Assembly: GCA_026397595.1 (NCBI GenBank)
Contig: JAPLUO010000223.1
Span: 1-37,611 of the forward strand
DNA: 37,611 bases
DNA from: Caldifarciminota bacterium
GTDB lineage: Bacteria; Hydrothermota; Tepidihabitantia; Tepidihabitantales; Tepidihabitantaceae
Direction: 5' to 3'
Positions within the stretch are counted from its first letter, which is position 1; each line of letters starts with the position of its first letter. The translations under genes and the position numbers were made by a program. The notes below the pieces were generated by a model. The model was given only the letters and a program-made list of their open reading frames with translations, searched no databases and had not been told where the DNA came from. Shown here one piece after another: positions 21,443 through 29,232 of this stretch.

Positions 21443-21480
21443 ATGTAGTACAATGTAAGACACGGGAGCCTGCCTGTCAA
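21443..21480 (-). promoter_or_regulatory. Promoter and operator of the PIN/RHH module, near-leaderless
   Basis: TTGACA (21480-21475), a 17-nt spacer and TACATT (21457-21452), 9 nt before the ATG. The palindrome TGTAGTACA (21444-21452) covers the expected transcription start. Confidence 0.65.
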
Positions 21481-21555
21481 CTCCGACCGACCGACCGCGC
21501 CACGCGGGCTATCTACAATCTGGAATCTAGAATCTGAAACCAGTCGGCTGTTGGC

Positions 21556-21650
21556 CGTAAGCTGCAAGCTGAAAGCCGTCGGCTGTCATCATCGTCTCGA
21601 CCAGACCGACCGTCTTGTCATGCCGCGTCTTGACATCGGCCGAGAATGCG
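21556..21650. repeat. Border repeat family, copy A (short form)
   Basis: Shares the segments TCATCATCGTCTCGACC and TCATGCCGCGTCT with copies B, C and D but lacks the 40-60-nt middle part of B and C. It lies about 43 nt beyond the 3' end of the beta-barrel gene. Confidence 0.75.
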
Positions 21651-21692
21651 AGACGTGTCGGTCGGTATCCATCGCTATCACCCGGCACGCTG

Positions 21693-22241
21693 CTACCTGC
21701 CTGCAAAAACCCACCCGGCACCCAAGCTCAGGCCGAGCGACACCCAGGCTCCGCCCCCACCGTATACCTCGACGGTGAGCACGCCCTGGACCGGGAACGC
21801 GACGCGCCGCGCGGCAACCGGAGTGAATCCGCCTTCCAGCCTGACCCTCGCCCCGGCGTTGAACCCTTGATCGAGCAGCAGCGATGCGCCCGCGCCATAC
21901 TTGGAGAACAGCGGGCCGTTGCCGATGCGGCGCATGACCGCGTACTTGAGCCCGAGTCCTGCCACGACCCCGCCGCCCTGCCCGCCGCTGCTACTGCCAA
22001 CAACCAAGTCGAGCCCGAGGTCGACCCCGATGCCCTGTCCGTTGGGCCACAGGAAGAGCGCGTCCGGTTCTACGCCAAGAGAAAACACGGAGCCCATCGC
22101 CACCAGACTGCCGGCCCCGCGCGCACGGACATCGACTACGACCGACCCGGGCCGGCCCGGACCGGCCATTGCCGCGCCAGCTACGGCCGGTGTCGCCGCT
22201 GCCAGCATGAGGGCAAGCCAGAACTCCCGTGTGTATTCCAC
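21693..22241 (-). CDS. Secreted or outer-membrane beta-rich protein
   Basis: About 182 residues. The signal peptide FWLALMLAAATPAVAGAAMA precedes a Gly/Val-rich sequence of alternating strands (SLVAMGSVFSLGVEP, GVVAGLGLKYAVMRRI, ASLLLDQGFNAGARVRLEGG, GAWVSLGLSLGAGWVFAGR) that ends in an aromatic/basic C-terminus. That suits a small outer-membrane beta-barrel. I prefer the GTG at 22241, close to the signal peptide; an ATG at 22277 would add 12 residues. No family recognised. Confidence 0.68.
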   Translation of the reverse strand: MEYTREFWLALMLAAATPAVAGAAMAGPGRPGSVVVDVRARGAGSLVAMGSVFSLGVEPDALFLWPNGQGIGVDLGLDLVVGSSSGGQGGGVVAGLGLKYAVMRRIGNGPLFSKYGAGASLLLDQGFNAGARVRLEGGFTPVAARRVAFPVQGVLTVEVYGGGGAWVSLGLSLGAGWVFAGR

Positions 22242-22298
22242 TGTTTCACAACCCTTTTTCGACTGCCTGAACTTCATCCTCGTCCGGGCCGTAAGCAG

Positions 22299-22470
22299 TA
22301 AGCCGCAAGCTGTCGGCTGTCATCATCGTCTCGACTAGCCAAGTTAGTTCGGCTGATTCGTACAACGTTCATCGTTGGTCGGAGTCACTCGGCGCGGCCC
22401 GTATTGCACGATGTACGAATCCTCCGGTGCAACGATGTACGATACATGTCGCGTCTCGGCATCGCTCGGG
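22299..22470. repeat. Border repeat family, copy B (172 bp)
   Basis: Almost identical to copy C, exactly 999 nt away in the same orientation. It contains the inverted pair GATTCGTACAACG (22355-22367) and CGATGTACGAATC (22409-22421), so it can form a long hairpin. It lies downstream of the lipoprotein gene. Confidence 0.88.
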
Positions 22471-22601
22471 AGTGCGAGAGGTGGGTATTCCTCGTTTCAG
22501 GGCGCTCCCCAGACAGATTCCTGATGAAATCTCAAGACGGAAGTCAGGAGGCGCGAGCAGGAAGCATTCTGCACCAGGTCCGCCGCAGCGACGGAAGCAG
22601 A

Positions 22602-22625
22602 GAGGGCGGACTTGCGCCCGCCCTC
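22602..22625 (-). terminator. Terminator-like hairpin after the lipoprotein gene
   Basis: A perfect 8-bp stem, GAGGGCGG / CCGCCCTC, with an 8-nt loop, 20 nt beyond the stop at 22646. Only a few T residues follow. Confidence 0.55.
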
Positions 22626-22645
22626 GCATTGGGCAACGAGGACTG

Positions 22646-23080
22646 CTAGGGCACGCGGCACTGAGCGACGTCGCTGTTAAAGTATTCCTGTTCCATGTCA
22701 TCATACCAGTCGAGCCCAAGAAAGAAGTCCTTGTCCAGGAACGACCCGGACGGCGCCGACTTCGACAATATAAGGGTGTCGGTGACGCCGAAGACTTTGT
22801 ATGTCTTTTCGCCGTTATCGTACTTATGGCCTTCCGAGTTGACCCAAGCCCAATTCAGCGTGATTGGCCACATCGTGTCGCCGCTGTCCCTGACCACCTT
22901 CACCTCGACCATGCAGGTGATCGTGTTCACGTACGAACCACCCTTCGGTTGTAGAAGTATGGCGAGTTTAAGGTGCGCATTGTACGGCAGCCTCTGGTGG
23001 CAGCCTGACCCGGAGCCGACGAAAGCCGCAAACGCCGCGATAATCACGGCGGCGGCCCTGCTGACCATGCTTCGCTGCAA
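22646..23080 (-). CDS. Hypothetical lipoprotein
   Basis: A 144-residue protein. The signal peptide (AAAVIIAAFAAFVGSGSGC) ends in a Ser-Gly-Cys that fits a lipobox. The mature part is beta-rich with aromatic residues (ITLNWAWVNSEGHKYDN, FFLGLDWYDDMEQEYF) and no recognised domain. GGAGG lies 4 nt before a TTG (23080) and 16 nt before an ATG (23068); the TTG is better placed. The gene is bracketed by the direct repeats B and C. Confidence 0.7.
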   Translation of the reverse strand: MQRSMVSRAAAVIIAAFAAFVGSGSGCHQRLPYNAHLKLAILLQPKGGSYVNTITCMVEVKVVRDSGDTMWPITLNWAWVNSEGHKYDNGEKTYKVFGVTDTLILSKSAPSGSFLDKDFFLGLDWYDDMEQEYFNSDVAQCRVP

Positions 23081-23213
23081 GATTCCTCCTTTGATTTCGC
23101 CGCCTGCATCGCCGCTGTCCTCGACAGCCGGCGGGCGGCCGCTTATCAGTCGGCCGTGATTCTATCGGGTCGGGGATTCAAGTCAAGACGCCCAGAACAA
23201 TGTGCGAGCCCGC

Positions 23214-23250
23214 CGCACTGTCCGACAGGGACCGCTGAGGCGAACCAACG
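23214..23250. repeat. Short dispersed repeat shared with 33100-33136
   Basis: CGCACTGTCCGACAGGGACC and the following CGCTGAGGCGAACCAACG match the segment at 33100-33136 with about four differences. Both lie near border-type repeats. Confidence 0.65.
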
Positions 23251-23297
23251 CTGTGCGATTCGCCATCCCATTGCCCGAGGTCGTAAGCTGTTAGCTG

Positions 23298-23469
23298 TAA
23301 GCCGCAAGCTGTCGGCGGTCATCATCGTCTCGACTAGCCAAGTTAGTTCGGCTGATTCGTACAACGTTCATCGTTGGTCGGAGTCACTCGGCGCGGCCCG
23401 TATTGCACGATGTACGAATCCTCCGGTGCAACGATGTACGACTCATGCCGCGTCTCGGCATCGCTCGGG
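23298..23469. repeat. Border repeat family, copy C (172 bp)
   Basis: A direct near-identical copy of B (differences are seen only near position 17 and in the last 30 nt). It ends 26 nt before the 3' end of the beta-propeller gene. Confidence 0.88.
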
Positions 23470-23494
23470 AATCCGGGAAGCGTCCATCGCGGCT

Positions 23495-24892
23495 CTATCT
23501 CACCTTCACAATACGCAGGGGTTTGCGGTGCTCGCCATCGGGCTTGATGAAGTACACCGCCGGCAAGAGCCCTTCCGCGACCCGGTTTCCCCGGCACACT
23601 CCCACCATCTTCCCGGAGATGTCATATAGGGAGAATTGCTCGGCCTCATGCCCGGGGATTCGGGCAAAGGACACGAAGGGATTGGGAGTCGCCTTCAAGC
23701 CGTCGGCTGACACCCGCCTGCTGCATCCCGGTTCTTCCACTCCCGAAACGCCATTCGAGTCGGTTTTGATGAGGTAAACATCCAGGGCACCTGCCCCGCG
23801 AGAGTTGGTCTGCCCGGCGATGACGTAGCCGCGGTCCGAGGTCTGCCGGACGTATTCGCCCTGATCCAGTCCCGCCCCTCCGTAGGTTCCGCTCCAGATG
23901 GCGTCCCCGGAGGCATCGGTCCGGACGAGGTAGACGTCGTAATTCCCGTAGGTTGTCGTGTTTCCCGCGACGATGTAGCCTCCATCCTCGGTCTGCTGGA
24001 TGGACTTGCCCAATTCGGCCTCCGCTGTTCCGTAGGTTCGAGTCCAGACGGTATCCCCGGAGGCATTCGTCTTGATGAGGTAGACGTCTGCGTTTACGGT
24101 GTCCCGGAAGGACGCGGCGTCTCCTGCGACTATGTAGCCCCCGTCTCTGGTCTCTCGAACGGAGTAGCCATTATCGGACTTGCTGCCTCCGTAGGTCCTC
24201 GTCCACTGAGCATTCCCGGAAGCGTCCGTCTTGATGAGCAGGACATCAGCTTCCACGCTGGAAGTCGTGTATCCTGCCATGATATAGCCATCGTCCGAGG
24301 TCTGCATAACGGAGAGAGCGTAGTTGTTGTACGTCGCGCCGCCATAGGACTGGAACCAGGACACGGACCCCAGGCTATCGGTCTTGACGAGCAAGGCCCT
24401 GTATCTACCGGGCTGGCTGTCGTCGGAGCATCCCGCGATTATGTAGCCGTGGTCAGCGGTCTGCTGACCGGACCAACCTTCATCGGCTCTCGGTCCTCCG
24501 AAGGTCCCGGTCCAAAGCGGCTCCCCAAGGGCATCCGTCTTGATGAGATAGACATCCACGCCGCCTGCCCCGAAGGAATACGTCGAACCGATGACGATGT
24601 AGCCCCCGTCGGAGGTCTGCTGGACGGCGTTGCCGACATCGCCTCCCGTCCCCCCGTAGGTCCGGGTCCAGACGGTGTCACCGGAAGCGTTCGTCTTGAT
24701 GAGGTACACATCAGTGATGCCGGCGCCGAAGGAATAGGTGTACCCGGCGACGATGTAGCCCCCGTCGGCGGTCTGCTGGACGGACTTGCCGTTGTCGCTG
24801 TTCGTCCCGCCGTAGGTCCGTCCCCACGTCTGCTGGGCAGGAACGAAGGATACAAGGAACAATACGGAAAGCATAACGCTGACGGTTTTCAT
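23495..24892 (-). CDS. Secreted seven-repeat protein, probable beta-propeller with sorting domain
   Basis: About 465 residues. A signal peptide (KTVSVMLSVLFLVSFVPAQ) is followed by seven tandem repeats of about 55 residues. Each has the pattern W-x-R/G-x-Tyr-Gly-Gly ... QQT-x-DGGYI-x-AG ... DVYLIKTDASGD; the seven starts are TWGRTYGG, VWTRTYGG, LWTGTFGG, SWFQSYGG, QWTRTYGG, VWTRTYGT and IWSGTYGG. Seven such units suit a seven-bladed propeller. The last 65 residues (ATPNPFVSFARI, FSLYDISGKMV, GLLPAVYFIK) resemble a T9SS/FlgD-like C-terminal domain for export and attachment. The ATG at 24892 begins the signal peptide; an earlier ATG at 24982 is rejected. A promoter lies at 24970-24998. Confidence 0.85.
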   Translation of the reverse strand: MKTVSVMLSVLFLVSFVPAQQTWGRTYGGTNSDNGKSVQQTADGGYIVAGYTYSFGAGITDVYLIKTNASGDTVWTRTYGGTGGDVGNAVQQTSDGGYIVIGSTYSFGAGGVDVYLIKTDALGEPLWTGTFGGPRADEGWSGQQTADHGYIIAGCSDDSQPGRYRALLVKTDSLGSVSWFQSYGGATYNNYALSVMQTSDDGYIMAGYTTSSVEADVLLIKTDASGNAQWTRTYGGSKSDNGYSVRETRDGGYIVAGDAASFRDTVNADVYLIKTNASGDTVWTRTYGTAEAELGKSIQQTEDGGYIVAGNTTTYGNYDVYLVRTDASGDAIWSGTYGGAGLDQGEYVRQTSDRGYVIAGQTNSRGAGALDVYLIKTDSNGVSGVEEPGCSRRVSADGLKATPNPFVSFARIPGHEAEQFSLYDISGKMVGVCRGNRVAEGLLPAVYFIKPDGEHRKPLRIVKVR

Positions 24893-24969
24893 CGGAGGAC
24901 CTTCCTCTCTCTTTGCGGACCGTTGTGAAGAATGCTCTGCTCCCGACTCGGCCGGTCTGGGACGGTCGG

Positions 24970-24998
24970 ATTCTCCCGGCAAACGCGATTCGCGTCAA
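24970..24998 (-). promoter_or_regulatory. Candidate promoter of the beta-propeller gene
   Basis: TTGACG (24998-24993), a 17-nt spacer and GAGAAT (24975-24970). It gives a leader of about 70 nt. Confidence 0.45.
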
Positions 24999-25120
24999 CT
25001 TTTCCCTCTTTACCAGGGAACCCGGTGGAGCGCGAGTCGAGGACCGGCCGCTGTCGGACAGCGCGGCGGAAACCGTACAACGTCCCATCGTCTGCCGACG
25101 CTACTCTCTATCCCTCCGGG

Positions 25121-25205
25121 AACGAGCAACGATGTTCGATGCAACGATGTACGAATCTCGCATCGTCTCGACCAACCCGACCATCTTATCATGCCGCGCC
25201 GTCCC
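25121..25205. repeat. Border repeat family, copy D
   Basis: Holds ATCGTCTCGACCAACCCGAC followed by TCATGCCGCG, matching copy A, plus the oligomer CAACGATGTACGAATC found in B and C. It overlaps the last codons of the four-helix-bundle gene. Confidence 0.72.
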
Positions 25206-25860
25206 TCCTCGCGGTTCTTACCCGGTGCAACCGTTCCATGAAGCCGCCCTCCCGCTCGAAGGCTGCGGCCTGCGCCGCAAGCTGACGATCCAGAAGGTAA
25301 CAGCAGAGGTTCAGCAGCGAGAGCGCCCCATTGGCAGCAAGCTCGGCTGACGTCATGGACAGACAGCGACCTCCAACGACGGACAGGGACTCAGTTCCGC
25401 TGTTCCTCTGTCCTTGATTGTTCCTGGCTGTCTTTGCTCGTCTCTGCTCTTCCCTAACCCAGCTCTGCACGTCTTCCAGGGAAGCGCAGCGCTTGGCCTT
25501 GAAACGCACGAGCGCTGGTTCGTCGGGCGGCCACTGCGCGAGCCTATGCTGGCGCAGAAAGTCCTCGTAGTCTAGGCGCAACTCCTCCAGACTCGCTCGT
25601 GCCACGTTGGTCAGTTTGAGCTCGGTCTTCTTCGAGGTACCGGAGGCGAGGCTGCCTTCAGCGATGTTCTGCACCCCTGAACGGGCCGCCTGCACCATCT
25701 GGTCGTGAGTTCGGCTAAGCGGGCTGACGTAGCGGCCGCAGAACTGGACGGTCACGTCGTAGATGAGTTGCGCCTTTTGGAAACTTATCAGCTTCCGATA
25801 CCCACCGTGCTTCGGAATCAGAGATTCAGGCACCGGAGCGCGTCCAGGGTGCTGGTTCAT
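25189..25860 (-). CDS. Four-helix-bundle suffix domain protein (S23 rRNA-IVS protein-related)
   Basis: A 223-residue protein. The core (GGYRKLISFQKAQLIYDVTV, QMVQAARSGVQNIAEGSLAS, KTELKLTNVARASLEELRLD, YEDFLRQH) matches the four-helix-bundle proteins related to those encoded in 23S rRNA intervening sequences. The C-terminal suffix (AELAANGALSLLNLCCYLLD and AAFEREGGFMERL) marks the 'suffix domain' subgroup. Function is unknown. Here it is freestanding, not within an rRNA gene. A linker of about 30 residues (about 145-170) between core and suffix is encoded by simple, repeat-like DNA. The last residues overlap border repeat D. Confidence 0.85.
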   Translation of the reverse strand: MNQHPGRAPVPESLIPKHGGYRKLISFQKAQLIYDVTVQFCGRYVSPLSRTHDQMVQAARSGVQNIAEGSLASGTSKKTELKLTNVARASLEELRLDYEDFLRQHRLAQWPPDEPALVRFKAKRCASLEDVQSWVREEQRRAKTARNNQGQRNSGTESLSVVGGRCLSMTSAELAANGALSLLNLCCYLLDRQLAAQAAAFEREGGFMERLHRVRTARRDGAA

Positions 25861-25890
25861 CGCCGGATGAGTGGAAGATAGCCCTCATTC

Positions 25891-28650
25891 TCACCATTCT
25901 CCAGATTCTCTTGGGTTGTCCATGGCTGGCCATTTCGATCGCAGAGGGCGCACGGCATCCGCCAGTCTCGACGCGGCCCCGGCTTCAAGCATCAGGCCCA
26001 TGGGCTTGGAGTAGTAGGAAACCACCCGGTCGCCGTCCCAGATGGGATAGGACAGGAGCGGCAGGTCCGGGACTGGCAGCGGTTTGCCCTCCCAAGTGAT
26101 GGCCCGAAAACTGGTGTCATCTGATACGTAGATGCCATGCTCGTCGTAGTGGCAGTCATAGTTGTTCTCGGACATGGCGACTGTCGCGAGTTCCCGGCCA
26201 TCCATCAAGGAGATCAGGTGCAGCGCTATGTCGTAGCGCCAGCGCTCGCCATCGTATCCGTGGACGAGGCTGACAACCGGAATGGCTTCGGCCGCGACCG
26301 GGCACAGGGGCTGACCGAAGTTCCCCACACCCCAGACACCGGACTCAGGGGATACGGCAAAAGGCGGGAAGAACTTGGCGTCGCTCTTGCCGACCGCCAC
26401 GCCGAATGTCTTTGAGCCGGAGTAGTCATGATAGATGACGCTGTCGCCCTTCGCTACCGCATACCCGGATTGGTTGAAGAAGACGCCACGCCAGGATTTC
26501 AGGTATATCCGGGTCGCCACCTGCCCGCGCAATGCTCCGTTCGTGGCGGATAATAGCCACATTTCCTTTTCCTGAAGAACGACGAGAGCGGAGTCAATCT
26601 GGCAGACACCAACCGGGTAGTCCTTGCGTATCGAGACGGGTGAAGTCCAGACCGTACCTCGTTCACGCACGGCGGAGACCCAGGCAAACGAGTCGTTTGG
26701 TCCGGGCATCGCCACGAAGTAGAAGCACGACCCCGGCTTGCACACTCCCTTCTTCGTCCTTCTGGCCACCGGCACACCCGTCGCGATGGTGTCGGCCCCG
26801 ACGCCTTGCAGCCAGAGTGTGTCACCGCGCAGCTCCACCCACTTTCTTCGAAAGACACCGATCTGCCGCAGCCAACTGTTCTTGCGATCAGGAGGGCGAA
26901 CTGTGGCGAGACCCTTCCCATCAAAGAGGTCCGTGGTGCTCAGGCGGAGGTCTCTCACCCCATCACCGTTGAAGTCGGCGCTCGCCACGGGCTCGGCCAT
27001 CTCGACCGCAGGAATATCCCACACGCTCACGGCCCCACGCAGAGAGCGCGCGTTGGTCCACCCCGAGAGTCCATTCGGGGTCGCGACCCGGACCCATCCC
27101 TCTCTCATTCCGTACGGCTGTACCAAGCTGCCGCTCGGCAGAGCCTGACTGAACACGCTGCTGGGGTAATCGCCCGGTCGACGAGTGAACAGGGTGCACT
27201 CCAGCGCTGTCCTGTACTGCGGCGCGTCGGTCATCGAAACGAGCAAGGCACGTCTGAGCTCCGCCGAGTTGGTCGGCGGGTCGATTCGGTCAAGAATGCC
27301 GGCTCTGGGAGGCGTCCGTCCCCGTTCGATCTGCCGCATGAACCAATTCGCGGCATCCCTCGACATCATGGTGTCTTTCGAGTTGTAGGTGCTATCGTAG
27401 AGCTGCAGCAGGTCGGCAAAGGGCAGCAGGACGTCGAGTGAGTCAATGAACTCCTCCTTGAAGTCGTGTTTCCTGCTGCCGCCTCGGTCGGCGCAACCGC
27501 CGGGTGGCCAGACCTCCAACTGCCAGTAATGCGGCAAGGAGAGCGCGGTGCGAGTGTATGAACGAGCGGCTGCCGTGTCCGAGCGTTTCATGCTGAGGGC
27601 GACCAGCTTCTTGTACCCTAGGAATCTGACGGCGACGTTTGCTGACCTTGTCAGGAATTCTGCTGCGGCTGCCTCTTGCTTTTCATCGCCGGCAACGGCA
27701 TCCAGCAGGCGTCCCGCTGCCTTGACATCAAACCAGATAGAACTCTTGGCATATACCAGCGACGGGCCGATTCCGACGCCGGTAACCACCTGTGCTTCTG
27801 CTACGTCCGTCGGGTAGTCGATGATGATCTTGCGGGCCAGCGAGCTTGTCTGAGCGATGTCCTTGTGACGCCAAGCGAGTTCCATCAACTGCCAGTACGC
27901 ATAGACGTCCGTTCTTCCGTAAACGGATTTGACGCCGACGAACTCCCTCACAGCTCTCCTGCACAGAGCCGCCGCCGCGCTGTCCGCCTTGAGTTTGATG
28001 TCGAGGTTCACCAGTGCCAGCAGCGCGGTGGCGGCCAGTTCCCGATAGCCATACCGAGTGCTAATCTTGATACTCAGTTCGTAGAGGCGTGCAGCATTCT
28101 GGCGCCGCAAGCTATCCGGCAGCAGATATGACCAATCAGGATATTGCGGGAGTCGTGACGCCAGATCATACGGCGCCCGCGCCCGGCTAGAGTCAGCGCT
28201 AGGCCCGAAGCCAGACATGGAACGCAGAACCTCCTGCCGCGTCAGTGCGACCCAGCCAGTTACGATCGGTGAGATCACGGAACCCCAGAATGAGCTGTCG
28301 CCATAGGAAAAATGGGCATGGGTGAACATGAAAGGGAGATCCCGTTTGTTCAATGGCCGGCGCTGGGACTGCCTGCTAGGTTCACTCCATGCGCCAGACT
28401 CGGCCTCGGGGTGCTTATTCATGTCAACGTCGGGTGGTTGCCACTGGCCAGCAATGATGATTCTCGAGCTGTCAAGCGGCAGGAATTCACCGGACGGCAG
28501 GAAGGTCAGCCAAGGATGGGTCGAGTCAGGGATCGCCAACACTCGGTCGCCTGGCATCAGTCGAGTGCCGTTGGCCAAGACAAGAGGCTCGTCCACTACG
28601 CCGATCGAGACCGCCTGCGTCACGACCAGCAGCAGGGTCAAGAATGTCAT
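25891..28650 (-). CDS. Large secreted protein with SH3-like and FG-GAP-like segments
   Basis: A 919-residue protein with a short signal peptide (TFLTLLLVVTQAVSIG). Residues 180-420 are helical and may contain TPR-like hairpins. A bacterial SH3-like segment lies near 500-535 (SGSLVQPYGMREGWVRVATP, then GLSGWTNARSL). A calcium-binding FG-GAP-like loop, ADFNGDGVRDLRL, is near 553-565. The remaining 350 residues look like beta-propeller or WD-type strands. No overall family recognised. GAGGT lies 8 nt before the ATG at 28650. The gene starts 6 nt after a truncated restriction-modification gene and appears to depend on that remnant's promoter. It has lower third-position GC than its neighbours, which suggests transfer. 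Confidence 0.75.
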   Translation of the reverse strand: MTFLTLLLVVTQAVSIGVVDEPLVLANGTRLMPGDRVLAIPDSTHPWLTFLPSGEFLPLDSSRIIIAGQWQPPDVDMNKHPEAESGAWSEPSRQSQRRPLNKRDLPFMFTHAHFSYGDSSFWGSVISPIVTGWVALTRQEVLRSMSGFGPSADSSRARAPYDLASRLPQYPDWSYLLPDSLRRQNAARLYELSIKISTRYGYRELAATALLALVNLDIKLKADSAAAALCRRAVREFVGVKSVYGRTDVYAYWQLMELAWRHKDIAQTSSLARKIIIDYPTDVAEAQVVTGVGIGPSLVYAKSSIWFDVKAAGRLLDAVAGDEKQEAAAAEFLTRSANVAVRFLGYKKLVALSMKRSDTAAARSYTRTALSLPHYWQLEVWPPGGCADRGGSRKHDFKEEFIDSLDVLLPFADLLQLYDSTYNSKDTMMSRDAANWFMRQIERGRTPPRAGILDRIDPPTNSAELRRALLVSMTDAPQYRTALECTLFTRRPGDYPSSVFSQALPSGSLVQPYGMREGWVRVATPNGLSGWTNARSLRGAVSVWDIPAVEMAEPVASADFNGDGVRDLRLSTTDLFDGKGLATVRPPDRKNSWLRQIGVFRRKWVELRGDTLWLQGVGADTIATGVPVARRTKKGVCKPGSCFYFVAMPGPNDSFAWVSAVRERGTVWTSPVSIRKDYPVGVCQIDSALVVLQEKEMWLLSATNGALRGQVATRIYLKSWRGVFFNQSGYAVAKGDSVIYHDYSGSKTFGVAVGKSDAKFFPPFAVSPESGVWGVGNFGQPLCPVAAEAIPVVSLVHGYDGERWRYDIALHLISLMDGRELATVAMSENNYDCHYDEHGIYVSDDTSFRAITWEGKPLPVPDLPLLSYPIWDGDRVVSYYSKPMGLMLEAGAASRLADAVRPLRSKWPAMDNPRESGEW

Positions 28651-28656
28651 TGTCGC

Positions 28657-28815
28657 CTACCTCATGCAAGTCGGGCTGCAGAGCACAATGAAGGGCGGGT
28701 TGAGGAATTCGGCGCGGAGTTGTTCTTCTTTGTAGTCGCCGGACTGGAAGACCTTGCGACTGAGGTCGAAGCGGTCAACCAGCCGTTTGACGGCGTCGGG
28801 CGCGGGCGTGGACAT
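28657..28815 (-). pseudogene. N-terminal remnant of a type IIG (Eco57I-like) restriction-modification enzyme
   Basis: A 52-residue open frame that matches the start of Eco57I-family restriction/methyltransferase proteins, which begin with a pattern like KRLVDRFDLSRKVFQSGDY and KEEQLRAEFLNPPF, followed in intact enzymes by ALGWD and a PD-(D/E)xK nuclease. Here the match breaks after LNPPF, and the frame ends in an unrelated CSPTCMR. Full-length enzymes have around 1000 residues. A strong promoter remains directly upstream, and the ATG is 8 nt after its -10 box. Confidence 0.75.
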
Positions 28816-28823
28816 GCGTCAAG

Positions 28824-28851
28824 AGAATAGGCGTCGGGCGCTGCAAGTCAA
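28824..28851 (-). promoter_or_regulatory. Promoter of the restriction-modification remnant and probably of the 919-residue gene
   Basis: TTGACT (28851-28846), a 16-nt spacer and TATTCT (28829-28824), ending 8 nt before the ATG at 28815. GACGCCTATTCT is shared exactly with the promoter at 18895-18922. Confidence 0.65.
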
Positions 28852-28924
28852 GCAGCGGGATGGCTGATGAAGGATGGCGCGGAGGTGGTCGAGTGGTCCA
28901 GTGTTCTAGTGAGGACAGACGAGG

Positions 28925-29134
28925 TCAGAAGCCTGGAGCCAGAGTGCCTAAGCCTGAATAGCCTCGCTCAGTCTGGCACACCCAGGACTTCCCGGATGGC
29001 CCGGGCTGGCACATCCGTAAGGCCACGTCGGCCGGGGTCAGACCCGCTTCCAGACGAAGTTGCCTGAGCCTCGTCCCTACTTCCTTCGGAAGTAGGGCAG
29101 CGTCAGAACCAGTCGAATCCGCCCTGGAGTCCAT
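28925..29134 (-). pseudogene. Truncated XRE-type helix-turn-helix regulator
   Basis: A 69-residue frame with the N-terminal part of an XRE-like DNA-binding domain: EVGTRLRQLRLEAGLTPADV and ALRMCQPGPSGKSWVCQTERG. The final helices and any C-terminal domain are missing: the frame ends at LGTLAPGF. It lies 110 nt upstream of the restriction-modification remnant, so it may be its decayed controller. A perfect 10-bp hairpin (29075-29097) lies inside the frame. Confidence 0.55.
29075..29097. repeat. Perfect hairpin inside the XRE remnant
   Basis: CCCTACTTCC-TTC-GGAAGTAGGG, a 10-bp perfect stem with a 3-nt loop, encoding LLPKEV in the remnant. Confidence 0.7.
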
Positions 29135-29232
29135 ACCAGGAGTTTAGCCACAGGATACGGCTTCATCAAGCCCGTCCGAGTCCTAACTTCTGCATTCTCA
29201 ATTCACTATTGGGCCTTTCCGAATCTCCCCTC

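Noticed and set aside
22299-23469. CRISPR array
   Set aside because: Only two long copies 999 nt apart with a gene between them; no short regularly spaced repeats or cas genes occur anywhere in the window.
21556-25205. Integron attC sites
   Set aside because: The copies do not end in the required core-site motifs and no integrase is present, so the cassette idea is kept only as a hypothesis.
25189-25860. 23S rRNA intervening sequence
   Set aside because: The protein is related to IVS-encoded ones, but no rRNA sequence flanks it.
28312-28830. Plus-strand frame opposite the 5' end of the 919-residue gene
   Set aside because: A shadow of the minus-strand coding sequence and the restriction-modification remnant.
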